Shown: positions 23,911-35,345 of the stretch, piece by piece
Layout of the letters: the number at the start of each line of letters is the position of its first letter
Position numbering within the stretch: position 1 is the first letter of the stretch
Assembly: GCA_051294375.1 (NCBI GenBank)
Contig: CM119270.1
Coordinates: 4,332,301-4,396,300, forward strand
From: Paraspadella gotoi
Taxonomy: Eukaryota > Chaetognatha
DNA length: 64,000 bases
Direction of reading: 5' to 3'
Notes under the pieces: model-generated
Told to the model about the DNA's origin: nothing
The model's database searches: none
Seen by the model: the letters and a program-made list of their open reading frames with translations, nothing else
Program-made: the position numbers and the translations under genes

Positions 23911-25104
23911 CGGGCATTGACGGAAATCGAATTCACTTAAAAAATCGAAACAACATTGAAATAAAAAAAGCAAAAAAAAAAAAAAGGAATCACAAACACC
24001 CCCCCCCCAAAAAAAGAACACATTATATGAAATCGAAACAGAGAGGCGAATGGCAGTGACGACAGAAACATTAGTACAACAAATAATAAAGAAATAAAAT
24101 CGATCAAGGTAAAATTTAAATTTATAAGGAAAGATATTAAGTATTGTGGTACATCGAAACCGTAAAGAAAAAATGAAATATTGAAAAACAAGTTTTTTTT
24201 CCCATTTCATTTTTTCGTACTTTTAAACTTTTTTAACGAATATTTTTTTAAAAAATCTTTAGAAATAATTTTTGAATTTTCTTAACTTCGGTTTAATCTC
24301 CTCGAATTTAGTATCGGAATTTCTGGACGGAATCAATTGACCACAAAATCGAATGACGGAAAATCAACCCGAGTCTTTATTTACGAAGATAAAAAAAAAC
24401 AGAGGAAAATAAAGAATGAGCTTCGACTCGACCGATATCTATCTGGTTTGAACGATCCGAGCCAACGCGACTCTCGAACGAGATTCTAAATTCATATCGG
24501 CATTTCAGTATTATTAATTTTTCTTTCAATTTAATTTAACTCATTTCAGATTCATAGTATCGAAATCGCTCTCCTCGCGCGTCAATTAACTAGATTGAAA
24601 TTCGTCAATTCATTCTCCGGTCGTTCATTCTTCGATTATCTTTCGTTCATCGTTCATTTACCATTTGGTCGTGTCATTCATCTCATTTCTCCGAGAGGTC
24701 GTTGGCTTCGTCGCCTCAGCGCCGATTGCTCATTTGTTTTTTTAGTATTCACAACGAAAATCTTGGAGCGAAGTGAAAGGATTCTTTATTCAACTTTGCG
24801 ATCTGTCGTCAAATTTGGTATTTGTAGTTACTACTACTGCTACTACTATAAGTCGTTATCTATAATATATTGTGTACAATTCAGTCAAAGTAAATGAAAA
24901 CGTTTTTGCTTTAAAGGTTTTTTTTTTCTATTTAAATATAAAAGAAATAATGATAACAAACAAGACATCAGAAACCTGACCAAAACTGATTCTAAAAAAT
25001 CCATTTGATAACAATATTTACGTAATGGAAATATTTTCTTACAGATAAAGCAAATATGAGAATCTACGGCAAAAGAGAAATAGGTTTTTGTTTCCACCAA
25101 CTTA
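21563..25104. repeat. 3.5-kb inverted repeat (palindrome) with ~1.6-kb arms
   Basis: The left arm runs from taagttggtggaaac (21,563) to gctagcgctctctc (about 23,150). The right arm runs from gagagcgctagc (about 23,490-23,530) to gtttccaccaactta (25,104). They match in reverse complement throughout, including internal (CT)n/(GA)n tracts at 22,760 and 23,853 and the (CAA)n/(TTG)n run, with scattered single-base and short indel differences. The centre holds opposed CT and GA tracts, a 25-N gap (23,153-23,177) and about 110 bases of unique sequence. No coding frame with motifs was seen in the arms. Confidence 0.9.
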
Positions 25105-25142
25105 TGGTCACTCGAGAAGACAATTTCTAAACAAAAGAAAGA

Positions 25143-25228
25143 ATCTATCCACTTCGGGGATCGAACCCGAACTCGAGCGCTGGGACGCCAAGATTCCCAA
25201 TCTTTAGCCACCAGACGACCAAAGTTCC
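25143..25228 (-). repeat. tRNA-like head of a SINE
   Basis: On the minus strand: TGGTCGTCTGGTGGCTAAAG (A-box-like), then GGGTTCGATCCCCG (a B-box-perfect T-arm). The 5' and 3' acceptor halves do not pair and the anticodon arm is abnormal, so this is a tRNA-derived repeat rather than a tRNA gene. TGGTCGTCTGG is shared with the element at 51.2 kb. Confidence 0.6.
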
Positions 25229-25819
25229 TCTTCTCTAAATCTCAACTTCAAGAACTTAAATTGATAAGAAGTCTTTTGTTTTATGGCAACCAAAACTCAT
25301 TCAACAGAAGATGTCTCATTGGTAGTGGATCTATTGTTTACTTTATGATTTGTTTGCTGAAGATTATTCAGTCTCTCTTTTTGTCTCATAAAGAAAATAC
25401 ATGTTTTACTTATGCCGTTAAAACAACTTGTTTTATTTGATCGTCAAATGTAATTAATACATTATCTACTGATGAGAAAGACTTCTTGAAATCAAAGTTA
25501 AATCATCGTCACACCTTCCCTGCAATAATACGTTCCAAGAGATAGTCACTTTGGCACCAATATCTTAGAACTGTAACTCAATAAGTGCCACGCCCACTTC
25601 ATCACGCTTTGGAGAATTCCGTGACCCGGCCACACTTGGAGAGTCCGACCGAAGAAACAGCAACCAACCTTCAAAGGGGGCGACAGAGGAAAATTACCAC
25701 TTCCGAGGTAGATCGGGAATGAATTGGAATTAAGTTGATCTCCGATCCACTGACACTTTTCCAACCCGCCCCCAATTCCCCTAATCCCTCAACCGACTCC
25801 ACAACGAGGAGGAGATTCC

Positions 25820-26600
25820 GATGAACGGCGACGATTACGTCAGCGAGTCGCTCATCCCACGCGACGCCGATGAGCCAGAGCCGACCGCCGCGACGCTACA
25901 GCTCCCCTTGGGATTCGACGAGGGCGACGATCGAGGTCGACATCTCCGCCTACGCTGACGCCGCTCAGCCTTTACCTTCCAAGCAGCCAACGCCGAAAAC
26001 TTCATGCGACGCGAGAATCTCGTCGACGCCGGCAGGCAACCGCGGCGCTTCCGACCGCGAACTTCGCAGTGAAACGACGAGCTCCGCGCCGCCCCTGGCA
26101 GCGGCGACACGCGCTTTGGACGAGCGTCAAACCGAAAACCAGATTTACCGGACTTTGACGTTTCCAACATCGGAATCTGATTCGGCGCGTAGAGGCGGCT
26201 TAACCCGCGCGGGGATAACCGTCCCAAAAATAAGTTTGCCCATCTGGAGCAAAAATAAACGTCAACGTCGATCCTACTATAAACCAATTCCTGTTCGGCG
26301 AAACGACGGAGAGACGTGGCGCCAGTTCTCCAGTATCTTGAGGAAGGAATATGGCCTGTCAAAAAGCGTCAACACGCCTCAACATTCTCGACACTCTCGA
26401 CGTCGATGGCATTGAAGCCGTCGAAAATGCTAGCGAAGCTGGATGAGAGGACTCGAAACATCAACCTCGATGACGTGCGGAAAGAAAAAATTCTCCGCGA
26501 GTTGCCCGTCGACGTGCGTCGGCAATTAGAGGACAAGGCCGAGGACCTATCAGCCCACGACCTATGCCAACTCGCGGACCGGCCTTATGACTAACGAGGG
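25820..26600 (+). mobile_element. gag fragment of a Ty3/gypsy-type retrotransposon (first copy)
   Basis: The reading opens near 25,821 (MNGDDYVSESLIPRDADEPE) and changes frame repeatedly. Around 26,420-26,590 it gives KPSKMLAKLDERTRNINL and RELPVDVRRQLEDKAEDL, then AHDLCQLAD. The L-x5-R-x-L, L---A--AD end is typical of Ty3-type Gag capsid C-termini (known family pattern). No zinc knuckle is seen. It is disrupted by indels and not functional as read. A 70-bp minisatellite follows directly, not pol. Confidence 0.6.
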
Positions 26601-26909
26601 AAACCTCAAGATCGCCAGTCAGCCTCATTGTCAACATACGTCGAGAGAGAGCAAGTCGACGTCATCATCGAATCAGAGGACGACGACGACGACGCCATCA
26701 ATGCGTTTGGAATTTCCAGAAGCGTAATACAAACCGGGAAGAAGCGTCAGAATCAGGTCAAAGGAAAATAAAGAGCAAATTGATGACCCTCTGCAGCAAA
26801 CACGTTTAAGTTTGGAGACAACGCGTGGTCGTGCGAACCCGGCTGCGCAAAATTCGAGGAATCTCAAAAGCGCAAAGAGGGAAACGGGAAAGGGGACGCC
26901 GCCACATGC

Positions 26910-27401
26910 CTGATTTTTCAAAAGACTCCAGGTTAACGCCCTGCTCTTCCTCCGTCCGCCTATCTCCTACACACTGCCTATTTTTCAAAAAAGACCTCCA
27001 GAGTTAACGCCCTGCTCCTTCCTCCGTTCGCCATCTCCTACACACTGCCTGATTTTTCAAAAAGACCTCCAGGTTAACGCCCTGCTCTTCCTCCGTCGCC
27101 TATCTCCTACACACTGCCTGATTTTCAAAAAAAGACCTCCAGGTTAACGCCCTGCTCCTTCCTCCGTCCGCCTATCTCCTACACACTGCCTGATTTTTCA
27201 AAAAGAACTCCAGGTTAACGCCCTGCTCCTTCCTCCGTCCGCCTATCTCCTACACATCTGCCTGATTTTCAAAAAACCCCCTCCAGGTTACGCCCTGCTC
27301 CTTCCCGTCCGCCTATCTCCTACACACTGCTGATTTTTCAAAAAAGACCTCCAGGTTTTAACGCCCTGCTCCTTCCTCCGTCGCCTATCTCCTACACACT
27401 G
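26910..27401 (+). repeat. 7-copy minisatellite of 68-72 bp
   Basis: Units start at about 26,910, 26,978, 27,049, 27,118, 27,190, 27,262 and 27,330. The pattern is ctgatttttcaaaaagacc, then ccaggttaacgccctgctcc and tatctcctacacactgc. Units differ mainly by 1-2 base indels in homopolymers. It lies just after the gag fragment. Confidence 0.95.
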
Positions 27402-28102
27402 TGATTTTTAAATCCCCGCCAACATCCCCACCCACCTCCGATTTAGTGTCAGCAATTTTAATGATTAGTCTAAACTCGAAAAATATCTAAATTGTTTTAT
27501 TTTGCTTTTAATAATAATGACATCAAACGTTATATAATTATTAAAATTGATATAATTTAAACATACATATTTTAAAGAAATTTTTCTTGTTTGCTTTCAA
27601 ATATTTATATTTACTAATATATTTTAAAGGAATATGTTTCTAAAACTACAACATGCAAAACAATTTTGTCATATTTTGCTTGGTCAGTGGTTGGTTTCCT
27701 CATTTCTCATTGCATAATGAAGAAGAGAAAAAATAGAAAGGGGAAAAGAGCGCGTTTGTTTTAGTTAATTACTGCATCTGACAAGACTCCCGAACGATCT
27801 CTCAAAAGCAAAACCAAATAATAAAAATCTTAAAGATAGGATCGAGCCTGCCTTCAATGATACCAATATTGAAGTGGAAAATTCAAACCAAAATATTTGA
27901 ATCCAAATGTAATATGAAAATTTCAAGCTATTTCAGATGAGAAGCCATATCTAATCGGACCAAAGATGGAATCGGATCCGCGACTCGATAGAATTCGCCG
28001 AAGATTCTCTCATTGGACCGAATCACCATCGGAACGGACCAATGAGAAGAAGAGCTTCTTGCCATCGGAAAATGAACCCGTGTGCGATGATCCGATGACC
28101 TG

Positions 28103-28187
28103 TATAAATACTGATCGTTTTTGTATCCGATTTATTCTGTCTCTAATTCTCACTCTGTTCTTCGCTTGATATATTTCTGAGAATAAA
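28103..28187 (+). promoter_or_regulatory. LTR-like TATA and poly(A) pair
   Basis: TATAAATA at 28,103 and AATAAA at 28,182, about 80 bases apart, follow the gag-minisatellite block. This spacing is typical of an LTR U3-R segment. Ends and a partner copy were not found, so it may be a broken LTR. The rest of 27,402-28,560 is AT-rich, with a (CT)n at 28,378-28,411. Confidence 0.3.
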
Positions 28188-28377
28188 AAATCCACTTGGT
28201 TTCATGTCGAAATCTCTGTCTACTTACTTAAATGAGAGAGAAAGGGCGGGAGAAACCGGTAAACGAGAGGGCGAACGAGTCGTACGGTCAACCTTGGTCC
28301 GGTCAATCGGTCAGTCCATCGACCTCGGTTGTCGTCGTCTTGTCGTCGTCTCCGTCGGTCTCGTGCCTTTCTCTTCA

Positions 28378-28412
<35 letters not shown>

Positions 28413-28559
28413 ATGAATATAAGTTTTTTTATTCAGAAAGTTGATTTCATTGATTGATTATGCTTTATTGATTAAAATGAAGACAAAGAGGAATATAATA
28501 TTAGACAAGATAACAAGACAACAAATATCCCCAAACAGTGAAATAAAATCAAGTTGAGC

Positions 28560-30075
28560 AAACTTGATAATCTCGGGGTCTGTTGGGTTTACTGGTGAGA
28601 TCTTTCTCATTAAAACTGAAATATAACGAAAATCCGTTTTAACCTATATCACTGTAATCCCAGCCAGCTTTAAACATAAATATATTTCTTTTTAACATAA
28701 ACCTTCGTAAACGACTTGTAAAATAAAATATGAAATAAATTTAAAATCCTAGTTCTTTCTTTGTTATTTCTTGGAATTGAGAAGTTTATTGGTAAAGCTT
28801 GTTTCTCTCTTAAATAACAAAATCGCTAAAATCCGCATTACCAGTTATTACTAGAACCTTATGCTACCTGTTCAACCTGACAATGATATTTAATTCAGAT
28901 AAACCTGCTTAAACGAATACAAGAAAGTCATGAAAAAAAAGAAAAAATCTGAAAACCTGTTCTTTCTTTGTTATTTTTGATGATTGACATGTAACTGTAA
29001 GGTATATTTCTTCTTAAAACTCAAAACGCACAAAAACCGCAACAGACCATAATAGCCAAAACCGATTACTAACTATAAAACTATTGTCAATTTTAAAATA
29101 TAATAAACCTGTTTAAACGGGTAACTACAAGAAAAATTTTAAATTCTTGAATGTAGTTAATTTCTTATATATTTTTCGCGCATGTCTGTTGTTGAATACC
29201 TGATGTTACGAAATCATTATCACAAATATATACCGTGGAAATCCAAACTTTCTTCTTTCACCCCGATGCTCTTTTATTTCTATTTTTACTAACGCAAGGA
29301 AATTCTATTTCTTCCCGCGATCACAGCGACATCTTTGGTTTCTAATTTGTATCATAGTATATATACTTAAGTACAGCTTCGAGTGCTACGCATGCTGTTT
29401 CTGATTGTTCCCGCCCGTTTCTTTAGATCTCAGCATTGATTTCTATCGACGTGTGACCTCTCAGATTTGTCAGTCTGCAATGCGTTTTTACTACTTTTTA
29501 AGATAATTAAATCGTTATTTAAGATATCTCGGAAACTTCTTTTTAATAAGAACTAGTGATCGCTGGATTGGTGGACTTTCCTTGTGATAGAGGCAACCAT
29601 TTCTACAAATTTGGCTTCAGTAAACAAGTAAGATGGATTCTTTAACTTTATATTATTTGCTGAAGTGTGTATTAAATGTTTTGTTATTCTTGCCCAGGAC
29701 TTCTAACTCTCTCTCTACTCTAACACTCCATCTCATCAACTTTAGATAAGAAGTGCTGGGCTTCGACTTTGTCGTCAGATCTCATCTTGAGCGTCAAGAC
29801 GGCGCCATCGTCTCGTCCGCGCCATCTAAACTCGAATTCCTCTCGTTTTGATAGCGCAGGATCAGCTCAGCCAGTTAGTTGTCAACGACAGCCACCCTAG
29901 AACATAGTTCAATACACCTGATTTGAAAAATCAAATTCTCTCTTAATTTTAAAAAATCGCAATAATCGCATCAACACAGAATAAGTAAACCTCCTTTAAC
30001 TAATAAAACCTATAGATATTACCAGCAGTGATAAACTGGTTAAACGAGTGACATAAAGTAAAAAAAATGTTTTTG
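28560..30075. repeat. Diverged ~203-bp tandem satellite, interrupted
   Basis: Equivalent words recur at about 200-205 base steps: aaaatccg near 28,629 and 28,828, and aaaaccgc near 29,033; ttctttctttgttatt near 28,753 and 28,960; taaacga-like words near 28,706, 28,911 and 29,112. A further partial unit (aaaaaatcgcaataatcgc, then ggttaaacgag) lies at about 29,945-30,050. About 760 bases of unrelated sequence (29,160-29,920), including a TATA-like tatatatac, separate it. Confidence 0.6.
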
Positions 30076-30439
30076 TAAAATTTTTTTCAATGTAAAATAC
30101 ATGGAGTATGGTAAGAAAAAATTATCTTATTTTATACGTATGAAAAAATATTTTGTTCTTATGCAACATATGCGCAAGGGGAGACAATGCAGCTTTCAAA
30201 AACGGCCGTATCATTTTTATGCATATAAACGCATAGTATAAGAAAATGGCATTTGTCAAATAAAAAAATAATTTATTTAGAGGAGGGTAAAAGAAAAGTT
30301 AAAAAAGAAGAAAAGAAAGGTTGGACGAGTTGTTGGCGATCTTTTCTGGTTCAAAAGCCCGCAAGACCATCTACTTATCAGTTAACGCTATTCAAAAAAT
30401 CGAATCGATGACATGACTTTTTTCACTCGATTTTGAAAT

Positions 30440-32945
30440 TTTTTTTTTCCTGGAGGTCTGAGGCACCCGTGCGCCGCGGTGAACGCCGTCCCCCATCATC
30501 AATCACGTTCACCAGGCAGCAATCGACTTACTGTACATACAGAAGACTCGCAAAGCAGATCAAACTGGTTTGGTGGACGGCGGGGCCCTCCTATCAATTA
30601 TTCCTCCGACTCACGAACAAAGGCAAAGCGGACGCAAACCAGAGATGAAGTTTACAAAGCAGCAAATGGTTTCCCAATAAAACTGCTTGGCAACCATCAA
30701 AAAGACGCGTCACACTAGGAAAAAGACAATTTCGAATATGAATGTTGTAGTGGCTGTCCGTCACACAGTTTATCTAGGAGGCAGATTTTCTCGCGGAAAA
30801 TTTCTTAGCGCCTAATCACAGAGACGGCGCTATTGATGAGCCTGAAGGACTACTCGCCGATAGCCGCGTCCGACATCTCCGGAGCCACTACTCACGTGAA
30901 TTTTGTAGATCGCAAAGGCAAAAAGTTTATAAACTCTTAGGATTCGTTTCCTTCTCTTTCAACGCCGCATTCGAACTCAAAGAACCGCGTCACGGCGTTT
31001 TTACCCACTCCATCCCGACAGAAGTCGACCCGTGTCATCTCGGAGCGCATCGAATAGATCCGGAAAAGCTGCAGTGGCAAAGAACGAGCTGGAAAAATGG
31101 TCTCGCTAAGGTATAGCACAAGAGAGGAAAATCAGAGTGGTCCCTCGCCGCTTCACGTAGTAGCAAAGCCGGACCGGTGGTTGGGCTGCTGCGGTGATTA
31201 CCGCGGCTGAATGCTCAAACGATAGACGACCGCTATTTCCGGTCAAGCTGCTGACCGACTTTAACGCGCAACTCGAGGGAAAAACTATCTTTTCAAAGAA
31301 TAGACTTACTTAAGGGGGTATCAAAGCAGATCGGCCCGTTTCAACCCCGAAGGACGGTAAAAAGAGGCGGTCATTCACGGCCATTCGGCTGTACGTCTTT
31401 CCCGCTGCCCATTTGGGCTGAAAAATGCGGGGCAGATTTTTCAGCGCCTTATGGACTGCGATACTCGGCGACATCCCGACACATTCGTCTATCTCGACGA
31501 CATTTTTGGTCGCGTCGACAACGCCGGAGAAGCATCTTCGTGACCTTAGAGCGTGTCTTAAGACACTGCGACGACAACGGCTCGTGGTAAACCGAAGAAA
31601 TGTCTCCTTGGCCAGGATCCCTGGAATTTCTGGGTTTCCTCGTCGACAAGATGTGTGCGCCCTTTACCCGAACGGGTAAAACTCTTCGTGCAAACGACAA
31701 AAGCCGACATAATCAAAGGACTCCAGCATCCTTGGAATGATAATTACATCGGCGTTTCTATTCCAAAGGTCGCTCATCGCTGTGCGCCACTGTATGAAGC
31801 ACTTCAGTGGAAAGCCAAAGAAAGATATTAAAGTGGACGGAAGGACTGCGACCGAGCCTTTGGAAGAATCAAAGAAGGCTTGAATCGGCAGGCAGCGCTT
31901 ACCTGCATCATCCTCGACGGCTGCGCAGCTTGGCATCACGACGGATCGCGTCTGACGCACGGCGGTGGGAGGCCGTGCTGGAAGCAAAGAGGCCCAAAGG
32001 CTGGGAGCCTTTGGCCTTTTTTTGGCCAAATGTGGCTGAAAAACCAGAAGCTCTGGCACTTCGACGCGAGCTTTATGGGCGCTTCGTGCAGTCCGGCATT
32101 TTCGCCACTGGATTGAAAGGAAGAACATTCACGATCTATACAGACCACCAGAGTCTCATTCCCGCCATCAAGAAAAGTCTGAAAGCCCAACCGCTCGTCA
32201 AGCTTACCAGCTGTCAGTTAATAGCTGAGTATACGACAGATATCGCGCTACTGAAAGGCAAGGCGAATTGCTCGTCGCAGACGCGCTCTCTGTCCGAACA
32301 ACGCGTCAACAGCAGCAGCAGCATCACAGCAGAGCAGCAGGATACAAGCGCTCAGAATCGTCCGACGATCAACTCAGCAACGTCTTTCGACCTCTTTCCG
32401 CCAGTCATACAGCTAGCCTGGCAGAAAATTGCGGCAAAAGTCGACAATATCAAAATAGTCTCCAATGAGGCGATTCGACAAATGACTCAAGCCAGTGCAG
32501 GGACGACTCCAACATTTCGACAGTATCAAAGCGACGAGCGAGTGGAGCGAGAAATCAACCCAACCGTTTGGAGCGCCAATGCGCTGATGTTGCGTCGTTA
32601 ACAACGCTTCGGAGATCGGACTTTGACAAATGGCGCGGGAACAAGTTCTAGATCCGAACTTTTCAAAAGATCTCTGAGGAAGCGGAACCGGCTTTGACAT
32701 TCCGGAAGATTCGAGTTGGCATCAGGAACTCCTTCTGCTGATAGTTCAAAGCGGTCCAGCGAGACCATTTCCGTTCAGCATCGTGGCGACGAAAAGTTTT
32801 TTGACGTTATACACGGACTCGGGTCATCCAGGGGTCGACGCGATCGAGCAACTGCTAGCGGGCGAAATTTCGTCTGGGACGAATATGCGCCAGGAACGTT
32901 ACGCAATGGTGCAGCGTGACTGTGTCGATTGCCAGCGGGTCTCTC
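30440..32945 (+). mobile_element. Ty3/gypsy pol fragment (first copy): protease to integrase zinc finger
   Basis: Frames shift often, but the domain order is clear. The protease end (YKAANGFPIKLLG) is at about 30,650. The reverse transcriptase N-part (HGVFTHSIPTEVDP) is at 30,990, CGDYRG at 31,190, LPFGLKNAGQIFQRLMD-like text at 31,420 and FVYLDDI (the catalytic YLDD box) at 31,485, then GQDPWNF. RNase H has FTIYTDHQSL at 32,130. The integrase zinc finger has LTLYTDSGHPGVDAIEQLL and MVQRDCVDCQ at 32,800-32,935. The sequence then runs into ctctctctct, and no integrase core or LTR follows. It is a dead, 3'-truncated copy related to the element at 37-43 kb. Confidence 0.85.
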
Positions 32946-35165
32946 TCTCTCTCAAATTATTCCAAACTCATCCCTTTTTTAAAAGGCGTTCGATGGGATT
33001 ATGACGTCAGCGCATCGACTTTTGTTCTCTACTTTTTTTATTCTCTCAATTTTTCTCTTCACCAATCCAGTGAAAGGAGAAAACGAGGTAAGTTTCTCGA
33101 GATGGGGTGTGATTAACGGATCCTAAGCTCTCACCTGTTTTTTGGTTGAGGCTCTCTTATCAAATCAGAGTTGAAAATGTGATTTTCGTTTAATGAAAAA
33201 AAGATTTGTCGTCTATTATCTCATTTGCATTTTGCAAAGTTTCTCTCGTTCGACAATTTCCGATTTTTTCTTTCGAAAACGTTGCGAATTTAGTAATTCA
33301 GACATTAATGTCAATTAATAAAATGGTAATTAGCTTGAATTATAAACAATCTAACTCTCGGTAGAAAAATGAAATTTTTTTTAATAACAAAAAACTAACG
33401 GTTAAACGTTAGGGCCATTGATAGATTAATTTCTTTCCTTCCCTCTCCGTGCTTCCCTCCTTTTATTTCATATTTTTTCTCCACCCCCTTTTTTCTCCCT
33501 TTTTTCTTTTTTCCTCTTTTCTTTCCTGCTTTCCTCTTTTCCCCTCATTTTACCTCCTTTCCTCCTATCATTTCCTTTTTTTTTCTTTTCTCTCTTTCCT
33601 CTTTTTTCCCCTTTTTTTCTCTTTTCATCCATTTTTCCTCCTTCCCTCCCTTCCTCTTTTCCTCCATGCTTTCCTCCTTTCCTCCTTTTCTCTCTTCTTT
33701 CCTCCAGATGTCGCCTCCAATTCCTTCCTTCGTTTTTCGTCACCGACGAAAATGAGTGACGACATTTTTCTCTACGTCGCCATCTTGTTTTTTCCACTTT
33801 TCCGTCCTTCTTTTCTTTTCCTTCCTTGTCACTAACTTTTTCTTTTTTCTTCTGTAACTTTCCTTCTAACTTCCTTCTATTTTTTTTCTTTTCTTTCTTT
33901 TCTTTGTCTCTTAATATTTTCTCCTATTACCTCATTACTTTTGCTTACCACGAATTTCTCATCTTTTTTTCATTTTCTTTTTTTACTATTCTTCTTTTTC
34001 TTTTAATTCTCACTTAATATTTTTAGTTGCGCCTCAAGTACTCGTGGAGCATCTCTATAAGTCACTTTTCCGTCGGTCGATCTGTCGGTCGACGTTCTGT
34101 TCCGCTTACGTTAGTTGGATGTTCATTTGACAAGGATAGAAACTGAAATCGAAGCAACTGCTAGCGCTACCTTTTGTTTTTAAAGAAAACTATAAAGTAT
34201 AAAAGACGAGATTCAAATGCTAGCCATAGCCGATGAAATTTAAATGCTAATGTATACAGCGTTAAAATAATCTATCAAGACCATAGATTATGGTATTAAA
34301 TATTTTTTGTCAAAAATGCTTTCTTCTGAGGGTACTCGCCTAATTAAAAATATTATATTACTATATAAAGCAAAAATATTTTTTTTAAATCTTAAAATTT
34401 TTTGATGGATTCTGATAGAGCTTAAAAGTTAAAACAAGAAATATAACTACAGCTTTTAAAATTCTTACGTTTTCTAAGTGAAAATATAAAAAAACTGATA
34501 AAATCATCGAAGATGATGATGATGATGATTTTTATAGTTTTTCTTATTTTTGACACACTTATCATAAAAATATTTAAAAAAGAATCATACTTTGTGTAGA
34601 CAACTTTTTATGAGCTATCTGAATCTGGTCTTAAAATTTAAAAATTCAAAAAAAAATTTTTTGCCTTTCTATCTATAAATAAATATTAAAAATTAATTAC
34701 TAGGGTATAGAGCCATATTATAAATTTTTTGTCCATTGAAAGTATTCTTAAAAATGTCTAAATATTCGTTTGAGCATGTACTCACTCTAAATTTTTGACT
34801 CACCCCATTGAGTGCGGCTACCCCTACCAATGCAGCGCGTGTTGAAGTTAAATGGAAATATGCGTGATAAAAAGTTACTGCGGCGCAAACACGCATTGGA
34901 ATTTCCGTTCGTGTTTTCCCCTTTTTTTTTTTATCGCTTTTCTCATCTTTCCAACAGTATTTTTACTTACTCAGGTTTTATCTTAATTTTCTTTTGAAGA
35001 AATTTTTTTCAAATTAGCTCACTTAGTGTGCTTTGGATGTTGACGCTTCGTTCCTTTCCTAAAACTTACTTTTCCTTTTCACTTGTCTTAACCCTTTTTT
35101 TTAAATTTTACACAATTATAAATGTATCGCTCTCAACTGATTTTTATTTATCTCTCTTAAAGTTT
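32946..35165. other. Pyrimidine-rich and AT-rich sequence, no gene
   Basis: 33,430-34,020 is almost pure T/C with cctcctttt-like units, and long Phe/Leu/Ser frames there are compositional. 34,100-35,160 is AT-rich, with (GAT)n at 34,513-34,530. Confidence 0.7.
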
Positions 35166-35171
35166 TGCGCT

Positions 35172-35174
<3 letters not shown>

Positions 35175-35264
<90 letters not shown>

Positions 35265-35345
35265 CTCTCTCTCTCTCTCCTCTCTCTCTCTTCTCTCTCC
35301 TTCTCTCTCTCCTCTCTCTCTCTCTCTCCTCTCTCGTCTCTCTTT
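35175..35345. repeat. Long (CT)n tract
   Basis: About 170 bases of (CT)n with short interruptions. Confidence 0.95.

Noticed and set aside
25143-25228. A genuine tRNA gene
   Set aside because: The T-arm is good, but the acceptor halves do not pair and the anticodon arm is malformed; better explained as a SINE head.
26910-27401. CRISPR array
   Set aside because: Whole units including any would-be spacers repeat; animal genome; it is a minisatellite.
33449-34017. Phe/Ser-rich frames
   Set aside because: Pyrimidine-only low complexity; no variation in codon positions.
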